64,000 bases of DNA from positions 223,537-287,536 of the forward strand of contig NZ_FZOC01000004.1 in the NCBI RefSeq assembly GCF_900188225.1. The letters are read 5' to 3'. The notes below the pieces were generated by a model. It ran no database searches, had not been told where the DNA came from, and saw nothing but the letters and a program-made list of their open reading frames with translations. The position numbers and the translations under genes were made by a program. Source of the stretch: Humidesulfovibrio mexicanus (GTDB taxonomy: Bacteria > Desulfobacterota > Desulfovibrionia > Desulfovibrionales > Desulfovibrionaceae). Positions 30,309 to 37,476 of the stretch are shown here, piece by piece (position 1 is the first letter of the stretch; each line of letters opens with the position of its first letter).

Positions 30309-30716
30309 TTATGCCCCCTTCACTTCGCGCACCCTGCGCGGCTCAAAGTGCAGGTCCAGCTCCACGTTGCAGGCGGCCAACTCCGCGATGCTGATGTAGC
30401 CCAGCTCCGGCTCGCCACCGTTCAGGCTGGACAGGCCGAACGCCTGGTTCTGGTCCAGCTCCGTGTCCTTCTCGGTGATGTAGAAGTCGGAGCCGCCCCG
30501 GAAGTAGTGCAGGGACACCAGGGCATCGTCGCCCTTGCCGTCCTGCTCGTAGGTCTTGGGCATGGCCTGGATGCGCTCCGCGTATTCCTGGAGCTTGGCG
30601 AAGAAGAAGTCCTTCTCCGGGCTCCGGCAGCCGTCGACCAGGGCCGACAACTGCGATTGCGGAACGAACGGGCGAATGATTTTGACGTGCTCTACGGCTT
30701 GCATCATGCGGCTCAT
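30309..30716 (-). CDS. DUF2958-like protein, 135 aa
   Basis: ATG 30716 follows GGAGAGAAGAA. The segment SLHYFRGGSDFYITEKD then QAFGLSSLNGGEPELGYISI resembles DUF2958-type proteins found beside anti-restriction genes on plasmids and phages, ending with an EL..CNVELDLHF strand. It is the first gene behind promoter element C. Function unknown. Confidence 0.65.
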   Translation of the reverse strand: MSRMMQAVEHVKIIRPFVPQSQLSALVDGCRSPEKDFFFAKLQEYAERIQAMPKTYEQDGKGDDALVSLHYFRGGSDFYITEKDTELDQNQAFGLSSLNGGEPELGYISIAELAACNVELDLHFEPRRVREVKGA

Positions 30717-30777
30717 TTCTTCTCTCCACCCTTGCGGTTTAAGGTGCTTCCCTTCTCCATTCCCTCAACACCTAAAC

Positions 30778-30807
30778 CATATACCATCTACACAATTAAT
30801 GCAACAA
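30778..30807 (-). promoter_or_regulatory. Conserved promoter-like element, copy C
   Basis: The minus strand reads TTGTTGCATTAATTGTG (30807-30791) and TATATG at 30783-30778 with an 18-base spacer, the best -10 among the copies. It stands 62 bases before the DUF2958-like gene. Confidence 0.65.
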
Positions 30808-30838
30808 TTCGTACAAAAAAATGTTCCTCTACCGCTAG

Positions 30839-31138
30839 TTAGCCAGCACAAGTCCCCATCGACGCAGTCACAACGGGAACACCCCTGGCCATGTACTGGA
30901 TCAGCAGGTCGGCGTTGTCGATGTGGAAAGCCTTCACCCCACGGCCACGGAATTGTCCTCTCAAAAACTCCTCAAAAGTGAGAGGATAGGGGATGCGGAT
31001 GCCCCACGCTGCGGCCTTGTCCGCGATGTCCTTGGCCTCCCGCCGCCCAGGGCAGACGATATACCCGCCGTGCTTCCGGCACTCCTCGATGACCTTGGCT
31101 GTTTTGCCAGCGCCGCGCTCAAGCATGATGATCTGCAT
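30839..31138 (-). CDS. Mini P-loop protein, 99 aa
   Basis: LERGAGKTAKVIEECRKHGG (6-25) contains a Walker A motif (ERGAGKT), and VKAFHIDNADLLIQYM near 68-83 looks like Walker B. Such 100-residue P-loop proteins occur in phages and resemble the first half of a helicase-type ATPase. They may bind nucleotide without coupled hydrolysis. Function unknown. Confidence 0.6.
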   Translation of the reverse strand: MQIIMLERGAGKTAKVIEECRKHGGYIVCPGRREAKDIADKAAAWGIRIPYPLTFEEFLRGQFRGRGVKAFHIDNADLLIQYMARGVPVVTASMGTCAG

Positions 31139-31341
31139 TACAGACCTTCCTTCTCGGCGAACCAGGTGTCTACCTCCAGGGTGACGCCGTCGCCGCGGTC
31201 AAGCCCTTTCCAGGCGTCGTCACACACGCTCTTGGGAATCCACACGTCCTCGCCATCGACCTTGACGCAGACGGCCTTGCCGCTCTCACACTGGAAAACG
31301 CCATCAACTCTCGTGGTGTCGTCATCGTCGAAGAAACCCAT
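31138..31341 (-). CDS. Small acidic hypothetical protein, 67 aa
   Basis: From ATG 31341 (MGFFDDDDTTRVDGVFQCES) the protein is acidic and beta-rich (KAVCVKVDGEDVWIPKSVC). It overlaps the next gene by one base. No family recognised. Confidence 0.6.
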   Translation of the reverse strand: MGFFDDDDTTRVDGVFQCESGKAVCVKVDGEDVWIPKSVCDDAWKGLDRGDGVTLEVDTWFAEKEGL

Positions 31342-31342
31342 G

Positions 31343-31594
31343 TTAGCCCCCCGGGTAGGTGAAGATTTCGTGCATAACGCGAGAGTGCAGATAGGACACG
31401 GCCCCAGCCGCCGCGTAGATGTTGTCGGGGAATGTCCCGGCCCAGCCGATTCCCGTGTAGTCCTGGGCGCCGCATGTGGCGTAGGCAATGCCGGTGATCC
31501 GGCCAGCCTTCGCTTCTTCGAGAAGCTGTTCCAGCAGCTCAACTGTGTCCGGATTCGGCTGGCCCGTTTGTGGAAGCAAGAAAAGCTCGGCCAT
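31343..31594 (-). CDS. Hypothetical protein, 83 aa
   Basis: It reads MAELFLLPQTGQPNPDTVEL, then LLEEAKAGRITGIAYATCGA and GWAGTFPDNIYAAAGAVSYL. The pattern (helix, ITGIAYA strand, D.Y.A.GA) is a frequent small phage family of unknown role. It begins two bases after its upstream neighbour stops. Confidence 0.65.
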   Translation of the reverse strand: MAELFLLPQTGQPNPDTVELLEQLLEEAKAGRITGIAYATCGAQDYTGIGWAGTFPDNIYAAAGAVSYLHSRVMHEIFTYPGG

Positions 31595-31596
31595 GG

Positions 31597-31956
31597 CTAG
31601 GAGTCTGCCTTGGCCGCTTCGCGCTCGGCCTTCTTGGCCAGGTACTTCTTGCAGATCGGACAGGTCTTGGGGTTCTTCTCGTCTGCGCAATGGAATGGAA
31701 AGCCGGTGCTCCATCTTGCACAGTGCCCGCGCGGGCAGAAATGGCCGTCCAAAAGCTTGATGCAGGTCCAAATAGCATCGCGCAGAGCGGCCTTGTCGCC
31801 TCGAGTGCGGCATTTGTCGCCTAGGTGTTGAAACAACCACTTCACCGTCACGTTTGGCTCCGCAGGGTTCAACCGCTTTGGGCGTTGCCTGTTCTGGCTC
31901 GCGGCGTACGATCGAACGATGTGCGGGATATCAATGGCGTAATAGGGATCGGACAT
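31597..31956 (-). CDS. Zinc-binding hypothetical protein, 119 aa
   Basis: From ATG 31956 (MSDPYYAIDIPHIVRSYAAS) the N-terminal half is helical; the C-terminal third has HFCPRGHCARW, FHCADEKNPKTCPICKKYL, a probable double zinc site. It follows GGAGGCACC. Function unknown. Confidence 0.6.
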   Translation of the reverse strand: MSDPYYAIDIPHIVRSYAASQNRQRPKRLNPAEPNVTVKWLFQHLGDKCRTRGDKAALRDAIWTCIKLLDGHFCPRGHCARWSTGFPFHCADEKNPKTCPICKKYLAKKAEREAAKADS

Positions 31957-31964
31957 GGTGCCTC

Positions 31965-32504
31965 CTACCGGCCCAGCGCGGCCAGGGCTTCGGACTCCTT
32001 GCAGGGCACCAGCCAGGGCGGCGGGGTCGGCATGTCCCCGTTCTGGGGGTCGCCGTTGCCCGTGGGCACCTTGACGACGATGACGCCGTCGCGGAAGCCC
32101 GCCACGGTGCGCCCAATCACCCTCCCGCAGTAGACCTCGTGCCGCATGTCGAGCTTCTTTACGACGAACTGTCCCCGGTCGATGGAGCTCTTGCTCAACT
32201 CGTCTAGGGCCGTGTTCAGTTCCGTCCCCAGCTTGGTCCCTAGGTGCGGGGCGTAGCCGTATCCCTCGGTGACGTAGCAATCCATCTTGAGCCCCTTGGA
32301 CTTTGCGTCCTTGCCGCTCAACTTCTCCTTGAACACCGGGCCGCCGACGCTGGTCCCGCGCATCCAGATGTTTTCGTAGCCACGCGCCTGTTTGAAGGCA
32401 TTCGCCGCCTCAATGAACGCGTCGTATTTGGCGTTGGCCTCCGCGATGATGGCCTCGGCCTCCGGCCCCCTGCCGATGAAATGCTGGTAGATGATCTCGC
32501 TCAC
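31965..32504 (-). CDS. Hypothetical protein, 179 aa
   Basis: The first 45 residues form a charged helix (RGPEAEAIIAEANAKYDAFI). The middle contains GYGYAPHLGTKLGTELNTAL and a beta-rich C-terminal part (FVVKKLDMRHEVYCGRVIGR, VIVVKVPTGNG). No family is recognised with confidence. It lies eight bases after the next upstream gene. Confidence 0.6.
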   Translation of the reverse strand: MSEIIYQHFIGRGPEAEAIIAEANAKYDAFIEAANAFKQARGYENIWMRGTSVGGPVFKEKLSGKDAKSKGLKMDCYVTEGYGYAPHLGTKLGTELNTALDELSKSSIDRGQFVVKKLDMRHEVYCGRVIGRTVAGFRDGVIVVKVPTGNGDPQNGDMPTPPPWLVPCKESEALAALGR

Positions 32505-32512
32505 ATTGCCTC

Positions 32513-32872
32513 CTAGATGCGAAATTCGCGGTTGATGGCGGTGAGGGCTTCCAGGTAGCCGTTGACCTTTTCGAGCACGATGGAGGCGGCGTAGACACGG
32601 TTCACCGTGATGAACTTGATCTGGTCGCCACCCCTTCGCGTCGCCAACGCGGCCATCTGCGGCGCGTCCTTCACGCCCCAGCTCACGGCCTGAGCGAAGC
32701 TGCCAACGACATAGGCGTCGCCGCTCACGACCAAGAACATCCCGTGATTCTCGTCGCAGACCATGATGTTCTGACCGACCAGGGCCCGGCTCTCAAGGAT
32801 GTCCTCGGCGCGCTCAACGTCCTTCCAGAATCCGGCGACGATGCGCTCCAAAATCTCTTGCCTCGTTTTCAT
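32513..32872 (-). CDS. Hypothetical protein, 119 aa
   Basis: ATG 32872 follows GGGGGTGGAG and encodes MKTRQEILERIVAGFWKDVE. The centre (GMFLVVSGDAYVVGSFAQAV) is beta-rich and the end helical. It is the first gene behind promoter element D. No family recognised. Confidence 0.6.
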   Translation of the reverse strand: MKTRQEILERIVAGFWKDVERAEDILESRALVGQNIMVCDENHGMFLVVSGDAYVVGSFAQAVSWGVKDAPQMAALATRRGGDQIKFITVNRVYAASIVLEKVNGYLEALTAINREFRI

Positions 32873-32947
32873 CTCCACCCCCGCTTGTTGATGTTCAACC
32901 TCTACTCAACCAACGGCTAAAACATACCACAAACGCTAAAAAAGGTC

Positions 32948-32964
32948 CACAATAAATACAACAA
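32948..32964 (-). promoter_or_regulatory. Conserved promoter-like element, copy D
   Basis: The minus strand reads TTGTTGTATTTATTGTG, identical over 17 bases to copy E. It stands 76 bases before the 32872 gene in an AT-rich gap of 118 bases; TTTAGC lies at the -10 distance. Confidence 0.6.
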
Positions 32965-32990
32965 TCACGACACAAAAAAGACCTGGCGAA

Positions 32991-33311
32991 CTACCCTTCT
33001 TCATCCGCGAGTCTCCGACCTTCGTTCGCCCGTTCGATCGTGTAGTTGTCCAGAGCGCAACGCAGGGTCATCGCAACCCCTCTGGGGATGGTGAAGTCCC
33101 AGCCGTCCATGCTGACGCGCACCTCCTCAACCAAGCGGCTTCCCCGCTGGTCCTGAAGCTCGGTCAAGTGAAAACAGTCGGTCAGGGTGTCGTTGATTTC
33201 CTCTTCGGTGATTCCCTCGGGAACAGCCACGCTGGGGTCCGCCGGGCGGTCCGGGTAGCCGTCGATGATCTTGGCGATGCGCTCGGCGCGCTCGATGTTC
33301 TCATGGCGCAT
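32991..33311 (-). CDS. Hypothetical protein, 106 aa
   Basis: The product (MRHENIERAERIAKIIDGYP, later GITEEEINDTLTDCFHLTEL, then MDGWDFTIPRGVAMTLRCAL) is an acidic alpha/beta protein. It ends just left of promoter D and starts three bases from the next gene. No family recognised. Confidence 0.6.
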   Translation of the reverse strand: MRHENIERAERIAKIIDGYPDRPADPSVAVPEGITEEEINDTLTDCFHLTELQDQRGSRLVEEVRVSMDGWDFTIPRGVAMTLRCALDNYTIERANEGRRLADEEG

Positions 33312-33313
33312 GG

Positions 33314-33565
33314 CTAGGCCTCCTCGTCGGGTTCTTTAGCAGTTTCGCGCGGCACCCAAACCCAGGCGCTCACCCAGCAGCCGTCCTCGCCGTCTGAGAA
33401 GCATGGCCCGTCGTCGATCTCCAGTTCATCGGTGCAAAGCGCGCGGGCGCTCTCCTCGATGGCGTCGGCGTATTCCGGGCGCTCGGTCATCTGGCGCAGA
33501 ATCGCTGCGGCTTCTTCCGGCTTGCCCGCGTCCAGCAGGGCCAGGGCGTTGTGTACGGCATTCAT
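33314..33565 (-). CDS. Acidic hypothetical protein, 83 aa
   Basis: ATG 33565 (MNAVHNALALLDAGKPEEAA) begins a helical repeat-like first half, followed by an acidic region (TDELEIDDGPCFSDGEDGCW) and VSAWVWVPRET. Similar short proteins recur in phages. It overlaps the upstream gene by four bases. Confidence 0.6.
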   Translation of the reverse strand: MNAVHNALALLDAGKPEEAAAILRQMTERPEYADAIEESARALCTDELEIDDGPCFSDGEDGCWVSAWVWVPRETAKEPDEEA

Positions 33566-33780
33566 GATTTGCTCTCGCTGTCGCTGGTGAATGCTCCCAC
33601 GATGCCCATATGGCCGCACTCGACGCACGTGCATTGGCTGTCGTCGTCCCACTCCGCGTGCTCCATGTCCCCGCTCCCGTTGTCGTAAACAGTCACGGTG
33701 GTCTTGACCTCGATGTCGAAGGGCTCATAGCTGCCGCATTCCGGGCAGCGGAAGCCTTCCAAGCAATTACTGTTGCTCAT
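33562..33780 (-). CDS. Zinc-ribbon protein, 72 aa
   Basis: From ATG 33780 the pairs FRCPECGSYEPF (residues 10-21) and CTCVECGHMG near 50-57 form a classical zinc ribbon with an acidic linker. It may bind nucleic acid or a host protein. Coupled to the following gene by a four-base overlap. Confidence 0.65.
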   Translation of the reverse strand: MSNSNCLEGFRCPECGSYEPFDIEVKTTVTVYDNGSGDMEHAEWDDDSQCTCVECGHMGIVGAFTSDSESKS

Positions 33781-33800
33781 TCTGGCGCTCCTCTGCTGAC

Positions 33801-34214
33801 TTACCACCAGCTATCGTAATAGACTTCCAGGCCCTCATCCAGAGCCGCCTTGGCCTTGGCGACGAACTCCAGGTGCATCGGCTTGTCCGCCTCGGTGTCG
33901 CTGGCCCCGAAGAAGAAGCCCCCGGTCTTGGGCAGACTGTCGGACAAGATGTCCGCCTCCAGGCGCTCAATGTCCTCCATGGTGAGCTGCACCGGAGCGC
34001 AGTTGAAGTCTTGGTCCCGCCCTCCCTTCTCCCGGTAAAGCTTCTCCATCCAGCCGTGCAGGTCCGGGCACTTACGCCAGTAGAACAACCCTTGAACGCA
34101 CTCTCTTGATTCGCGGCACTCGTCCTTGTCCATGACCGTGATGTCATCCACGAAGTCCACAGGCTTTGAAATGGTCCCAGCCGGAACGGTGCAGGCATAC
34201 ATATCGAGTCCCAT
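33801..34214 (-). CDS. MGLDMY-type conserved phage protein, 137 aa
   Basis: The start MGLDMYACTVP, the middle FYWRKCPDLHGWMEKLYREK and DFNCAPVQLTMEDIERLEAD, and the end GFFFGASD and YYDSWW are the full signature of a very widespread phage protein family sometimes mis-labelled phosphoglycerate kinase. Its role is not established. A GGGGGCC/GGCCCCC hairpin with a GCGA loop lies just before its ribosome site. Confidence 0.75.
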   Translation of the reverse strand: MGLDMYACTVPAGTISKPVDFVDDITVMDKDECRESRECVQGLFYWRKCPDLHGWMEKLYREKGGRDQDFNCAPVQLTMEDIERLEADILSDSLPKTGGFFFGASDTEADKPMHLEFVAKAKAALDEGLEVYYDSWW

Positions 34215-34226
34215 AGCATTTCCTCC

Positions 34227-34246
34227 TGGGGGCCTCGCGGCCCCCG
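34227..34246 (-). promoter_or_regulatory. Hairpin immediately upstream of a ribosome site
   Basis: On the minus strand GGGGGCC-GCGA-GGCCCCC is followed directly by AGGAGGAAATGCT and the ATG at 34214. There is no T-run, so it is not a normal terminator. It may protect the transcript or adjust translation. Confidence 0.5.
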
Positions 34247-34260
34247 GCTGTTGTTGGTTC

Positions 34261-35031
34261 CTAGTGAATTTCCGCGTTGGACATGGTCCCGCTGGATTCC
34301 AAGTACTGCTTGGCCAACGCGCTGTGCAGGCGGGGCAGAAAGGGCTTGTCCAGGCTCATGTCGATGCTGTTGCGCTCGTCCATCATCGGCATGACGATGC
34401 CCAAAAATTCAGGATGGGAGCTGACGGTGACGAACACCGGGGATCCGAGACCGGTCGGGTGGAAGGAGACAACGCGGGAGCTACCGTCCCCGAAATCATA
34501 CTGCCCGACATGGTCCACCGGGAGCATGATGTCCTCCAGTGTGGTTTCCGACGCCATGGCCGACTCGCGCTTTGCCCAAAAGCCCTCAGAGTTCGGCCAC
34601 TGGAATGATTTCAAGCAATCCTCCGGCCTGGGGTCGATGTAGAGCACCACATTGTGCCCGTTCTCGACGCGCACCGCATGAGAAACATGCTCGACCAGGG
34701 GTTCCCAACCTTCGCCGCGCTCCATGATCTTCTCGGCGTGTTCAATGACCAGCTCCGGCTCAACCGTAACCGTCGTGCGCCCGACTTTCATCTTGCTGGG
34801 CTTGAAGGCCTTGAGAAGTCCCGGCGTGGGCTTGAACACCGCGCTGGGGATGTCGCACACGCCGTCCTTGTCGTGGAACACCCCGTACTGGTGGCCGTTT
34901 AGGGCCTCGATGAGCACCCCCTCGGTGCCTTCGCAGGGGCGGATGTGGAAGCACGCGATGGCGTCCATCGCGTCCTCGTTGGACCGGAAGCGGTTGAGCA
35001 ACCAAAGGTACTTCGCCTTCACCCGAACCAT
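34261..35031 (-). CDS. Sliding-clamp-like phage protein, 256 aa
   Basis: ATG 35031 (MVRVKAKYLWLLNRFRSNED) is used. The segment GVLIEALNGHQYGVFHDKDG then VCDIPSAVF resembles the first domain of DnaN-like clamps (..L.ATDGH.L......). Later VSFHPTGLGSPVFVTVSSHP and FLGIVMPMMDER could be the final domain strands. A full beta clamp is about 370 residues, so this would be a shortened, diverged form. It is the first gene of the cargo block behind promoter element E. The assignment is tentative. Confidence 0.4.
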   Translation of the reverse strand: MVRVKAKYLWLLNRFRSNEDAMDAIACFHIRPCEGTEGVLIEALNGHQYGVFHDKDGVCDIPSAVFKPTPGLLKAFKPSKMKVGRTTVTVEPELVIEHAEKIMERGEGWEPLVEHVSHAVRVENGHNVVLYIDPRPEDCLKSFQWPNSEGFWAKRESAMASETTLEDIMLPVDHVGQYDFGDGSSRVVSFHPTGLGSPVFVTVSSHPEFLGIVMPMMDERNSIDMSLDKPFLPRLHSALAKQYLESSGTMSNAEIH

Positions 35032-35084
35032 ATTCGTCTCCTTGCTGTTATAATTGACTTTATCCACACCAAAACCAACAAACA

Positions 35085-35117
35085 AACACTACAATACATA
35101 CACAATAAATACAACAA
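35085..35117 (-). promoter_or_regulatory. Conserved promoter-like element, copy E
   Basis: The minus strand reads TTGTTGTATTTATTGTG (35117-35101), with TGTAGT at the 18-base -10 position. It stands 70 bases before the clamp-like gene and should start the whole block leftwards. Confidence 0.65.
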
Positions 35118-35299
35118 TTATCTTCAAATTGTTGCCCCCTCCGCTTGCCTGGGCGTTCTTTTCCTGAGCCCAAGACAAATCCCGTCAAGTCCCCCGCTGG
35201 CCCCCCACCTGACCCCCTCCTGACCCCGCTTTGACCCGGCGTGCGCGCAGGACCGCTGATACCTTGCGCGCAACTCTGGGGGGACTCCCCCAGGTCGTC

Positions 35300-35337
35300 G
35301 GCGAGAAGCCAAGGCAATGAACCTGGCGAGAAGCCAA
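35300..35337 (+). repeat. Direct repeat GGCGAGAAGCCAA, two copies 25 bases apart
   Basis: The 13-base unit is repeated exactly at 35300-35312 and 35325-35337 in the leader of the scaffold gene, downstream of a strong small hairpin. It could be a recognition site or an RNA element. Confidence 0.6.
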
Positions 35338-35359
35338 AACCTCGAACGGGAGAACCGTG

Positions 35360-36130
35360 ATGAAGCTCAAGCTCGATGAAAAAGGCGCGGTGGTCTTGCA
35401 GGACGGGAAACCCGTCTATGTGGCCGCCGATGGCAAGGAAGTGGCCTACGATGTGCCCAAACTCGTGAGCGACCTGGAGCGCGTAAACGGCGAGAGCGCC
35501 GGGCGGCGCAAGGAGCTTGAGTCCCTTGAGACCAAGCTCAAGGTGTTTGATGGCCTGGACCCGGAAGAGGCGCGCAAGGCGCTGGAACTGGCCAAGAACC
35601 TGAAGGACGGCGACCTCATCAAGGCCGACAAGGCGAAGGAGCTTGAGGCCCAGCTCAAGCGGAGCATCGAGGACGCCTACTCCGCGAAGGAAAAGGGCTA
35701 TGCGGAGAAAATCTCCGGCCTTGAGCAGTCCCTGGCCGACAAGGACGCCAGCTTCCGCCGCCTGCTCATCAAGAGCGACTTCGGCACCAGCAAATTCCTC
35801 GCGGAGAAGACCTTCCTGACGCCGGACATCGCCTACGATTTCCTCGGGAAGTCCTTCGACATCGAGGAGCAGGGCGGAGAGCCGCGCGTCGTCGCCAAGC
35901 TCAACGGGCAGCCCATCTTCAGTCGGGCGAACCCTAGCCAGTACGCCACGACCGACGAGGCCATCGAAGTCCTCATCGAGCATTACCCGCTCAAAGACCG
36001 CATCCTGAAGTCCGCCCCCGGCGGCGCTGGCTCCCCGCCCAACAACAGCGGTGGTGGCGGCGCTCAGGGCTCCGAGGGCCTTTCCTCCACCCAGAAAATC
36101 GCGGCCGGCTTGAAGGCTATGCAGCGGTAA
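35360..36130 (+). CDS. Scaffolding protein
   Basis: ATG 35360 follows GGGAGAACC. The protein is charged and mostly helical (VPKLVSDLERVNGESAGRRK; ELEAQLKRSIEDAYSAKEKG; KISGLEQSLADKDASFRRLL), then a folded part near 140-210 and a Gly/Pro/Ser tail (SPPNNSGGGG). This matches phage head scaffolds placed directly before the major capsid gene. It would organise the procapsid and be absent from virions. Confidence 0.75.
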   Translation: MKLKLDEKGAVVLQDGKPVYVAADGKEVAYDVPKLVSDLERVNGESAGRRKELESLETKLKVFDGLDPEEARKALELAKNLKDGDLIKADKAKELEAQLKRSIEDAYSAKEKGYAEKISGLEQSLADKDASFRRLLIKSDFGTSKFLAEKTFLTPDIAYDFLGKSFDIEEQGGEPRVVAKLNGQPIFSRANPSQYATTDEAIEVLIEHYPLKDRILKSAPGGAGSPPNNSGGGGAQGSEGLSSTQKIAAGLKAMQR

Positions 36131-36154
36131 AGCCAACCGCAGAAGGAGTTGCCC

Positions 36155-37087
36155 ATGGCTTCCCAGACTCTCGCTGAAGCGAAAAAGCTCATCAACAACC
36201 AGATCGTGGTAGGGATCGTTGAGGACATCATCTCCGTCAACCCCTGGTACGACGTGCTGCCGTTCACGGGCTACGACGGCCAGGGCCTCGTCGTGAACCG
36301 CGAGAATGCCCTGGGCGACGCAGGCTTCTACGGCGTGGATGCCACCATTACCCACAAAGCCGCTGCGACCTTCACCCAGGCGACTTTCACCGCGACCAAG
36401 ATCATCGGCGACGCCGAGATGGACGGCCTGGTCAAGGTGCAGTCGACTTCTGCTGGCGTGGACCAGGTCGCCGTCGAGATCAGCTCCAAGGCCAAGAGCA
36501 TCGGCCGCCTGTTCCAGACCGGCATGGCCATTGGCGACGGCATCAGCCCCAACATGTACTCCCTGCACTCCCTGTGCGACTCCGGCCAGTACACCGCGGC
36601 CAGCGCCGGGCAGGCCATCTCCTTCGCCCTGCTGGATGAGCTTCTGGACCTCGTGAAAGCCAAGGACGGCCAGGTGGACTTTATCCTGATGCCGGAGCGC
36701 ACCGTCCGCAGTTACAAAACGCTCCTTCGCGCCTTGGGCGGCACCCCCGCGGAGTGGGTGGTCGATTTGCCCGGCGGGCGCAAAACCATCGGCTACGAGA
36801 GCATCCCCATCTTCAAGAACGAGTTCCTGTCCACGACCGAGACCGCCAACGGCGCCGCCCTCACCGGCGGCGCGCTGACCTCCGTGTGGGCTGGCTGCTT
36901 CGACGACGGCAGCCAGAAAATCGGCGTGTCCGGCATCCACCCGTCCGGCGCTCCGGCTGGCATTGATGTCCGGTTCATCGGCGAGCAGGAGGCCAAGGAC
37001 TCCGAAATCTGGCGCGTGAAGCAGTACGCGAACTTCGTGAGCTTCAACCGCCGCGGCCTGGCCCGCCTCACCAGCATCAACAACTAA
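36155..37087 (+). CDS. Major capsid protein
   Basis: ATG 36155 has AAGGAG seven bases upstream. The 310 residues (MASQTLAEAKKLINNQIVVG; GIVEDIISVNPWYDVLPFTG; LVVNRENALGDAGFYGVDAT) and the long backbone helix region (VDQVAVEISSKAKSIGRLFQ) match HK97-fold major capsid proteins of siphoviruses with this gene order. The C-terminal IWRVKQYANFVSFNRRGLAR is typical. It follows the scaffold and precedes the connector genes. Confidence 0.8.
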   Translation: MASQTLAEAKKLINNQIVVGIVEDIISVNPWYDVLPFTGYDGQGLVVNRENALGDAGFYGVDATITHKAAATFTQATFTATKIIGDAEMDGLVKVQSTSAGVDQVAVEISSKAKSIGRLFQTGMAIGDGISPNMYSLHSLCDSGQYTAASAGQAISFALLDELLDLVKAKDGQVDFILMPERTVRSYKTLLRALGGTPAEWVVDLPGGRKTIGYESIPIFKNEFLSTTETANGAALTGGALTSVWAGCFDDGSQKIGVSGIHPSGAPAGIDVRFIGEQEAKDSEIWRVKQYANFVSFNRRGLARLTSINN

Positions 37088-37146
37088 CCGCCGCGCAAGA
37101 TCAGAGGGGGAGTCGACTCCCCCTCTCAGCGCGCAGGAGAAGCCCC

Positions 37147-37464
37147 ATGGCAAAAGTCCGTTTCATCAGCAGCGCCACCGTTCCTGTGGGACAGATCGAG
37201 CGCCACTTCGGCCACGACTTCGTGGCTCAGGAGGACGGTACTCTGATCGCCGACATCCTTGACGAACTGTTCGACACCGAGGTCGCTGCTGGCCGCGTCG
37301 TGCCCATCGAAGACACGCCGAAGACCCTGGAGGAAATGACCAAGGCGGAACTGCTCAAGTACGCCGAGGTCAAGGCCATTCCCGTGCCCGCTGGCCCGGT
37401 TAACAAGCCGGAACTCCTCGCGGTCATCAAGGCCGCTGAGGAAGGCAAGCGCCTGGGCGAATAG
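37147..37464 (+). CDS. Small head protein with LEM/HeH-like end, 105 aa
   Basis: The N-terminal half is beta-rich (VRFISSATVPVGQIERHFGH). The C-terminal part (EMTKAELLKYAEVKAIPVPA, then NKPELLAVIKAAEEG) is a HeH/LEM-like helical motif common in small proteins coded after phage capsid genes. It may decorate or complete the head. Confidence 0.6.
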   Translation: MAKVRFISSATVPVGQIERHFGHDFVAQEDGTLIADILDELFDTEVAAGRVVPIEDTPKTLEEMTKAELLKYAEVKAIPVPAGPVNKPELLAVIKAAEEGKRLGE

Positions 37465-37476
37465 GGCGACGCGGCG

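Larger units (their letters stand above)
35032..35359. other. Divergent intergenic region between cargo block and scaffold operon
   Basis: The left part is AT-rich and holds promoter element E. The right part has C-rich sequence sharing CCCGTCAAGTCCCCC (35181-35195) and CCTGACCCCCTC (35208-35219) with 7035-7062. It also has a CTGGGGG/CCCCCAG stem (35276-35293) and a direct repeat GGCGAGAAGCCAA at 35300 and 35325. The late rightward promoter should lie here, but no clear -35/-10 pair is visible. Confidence 0.5.

Noticed and set aside
35060-37153. 697-codon open frame on the minus strand
   Set aside because: Antisense to scaffold and major capsid genes, which have proper starts and family patterns.
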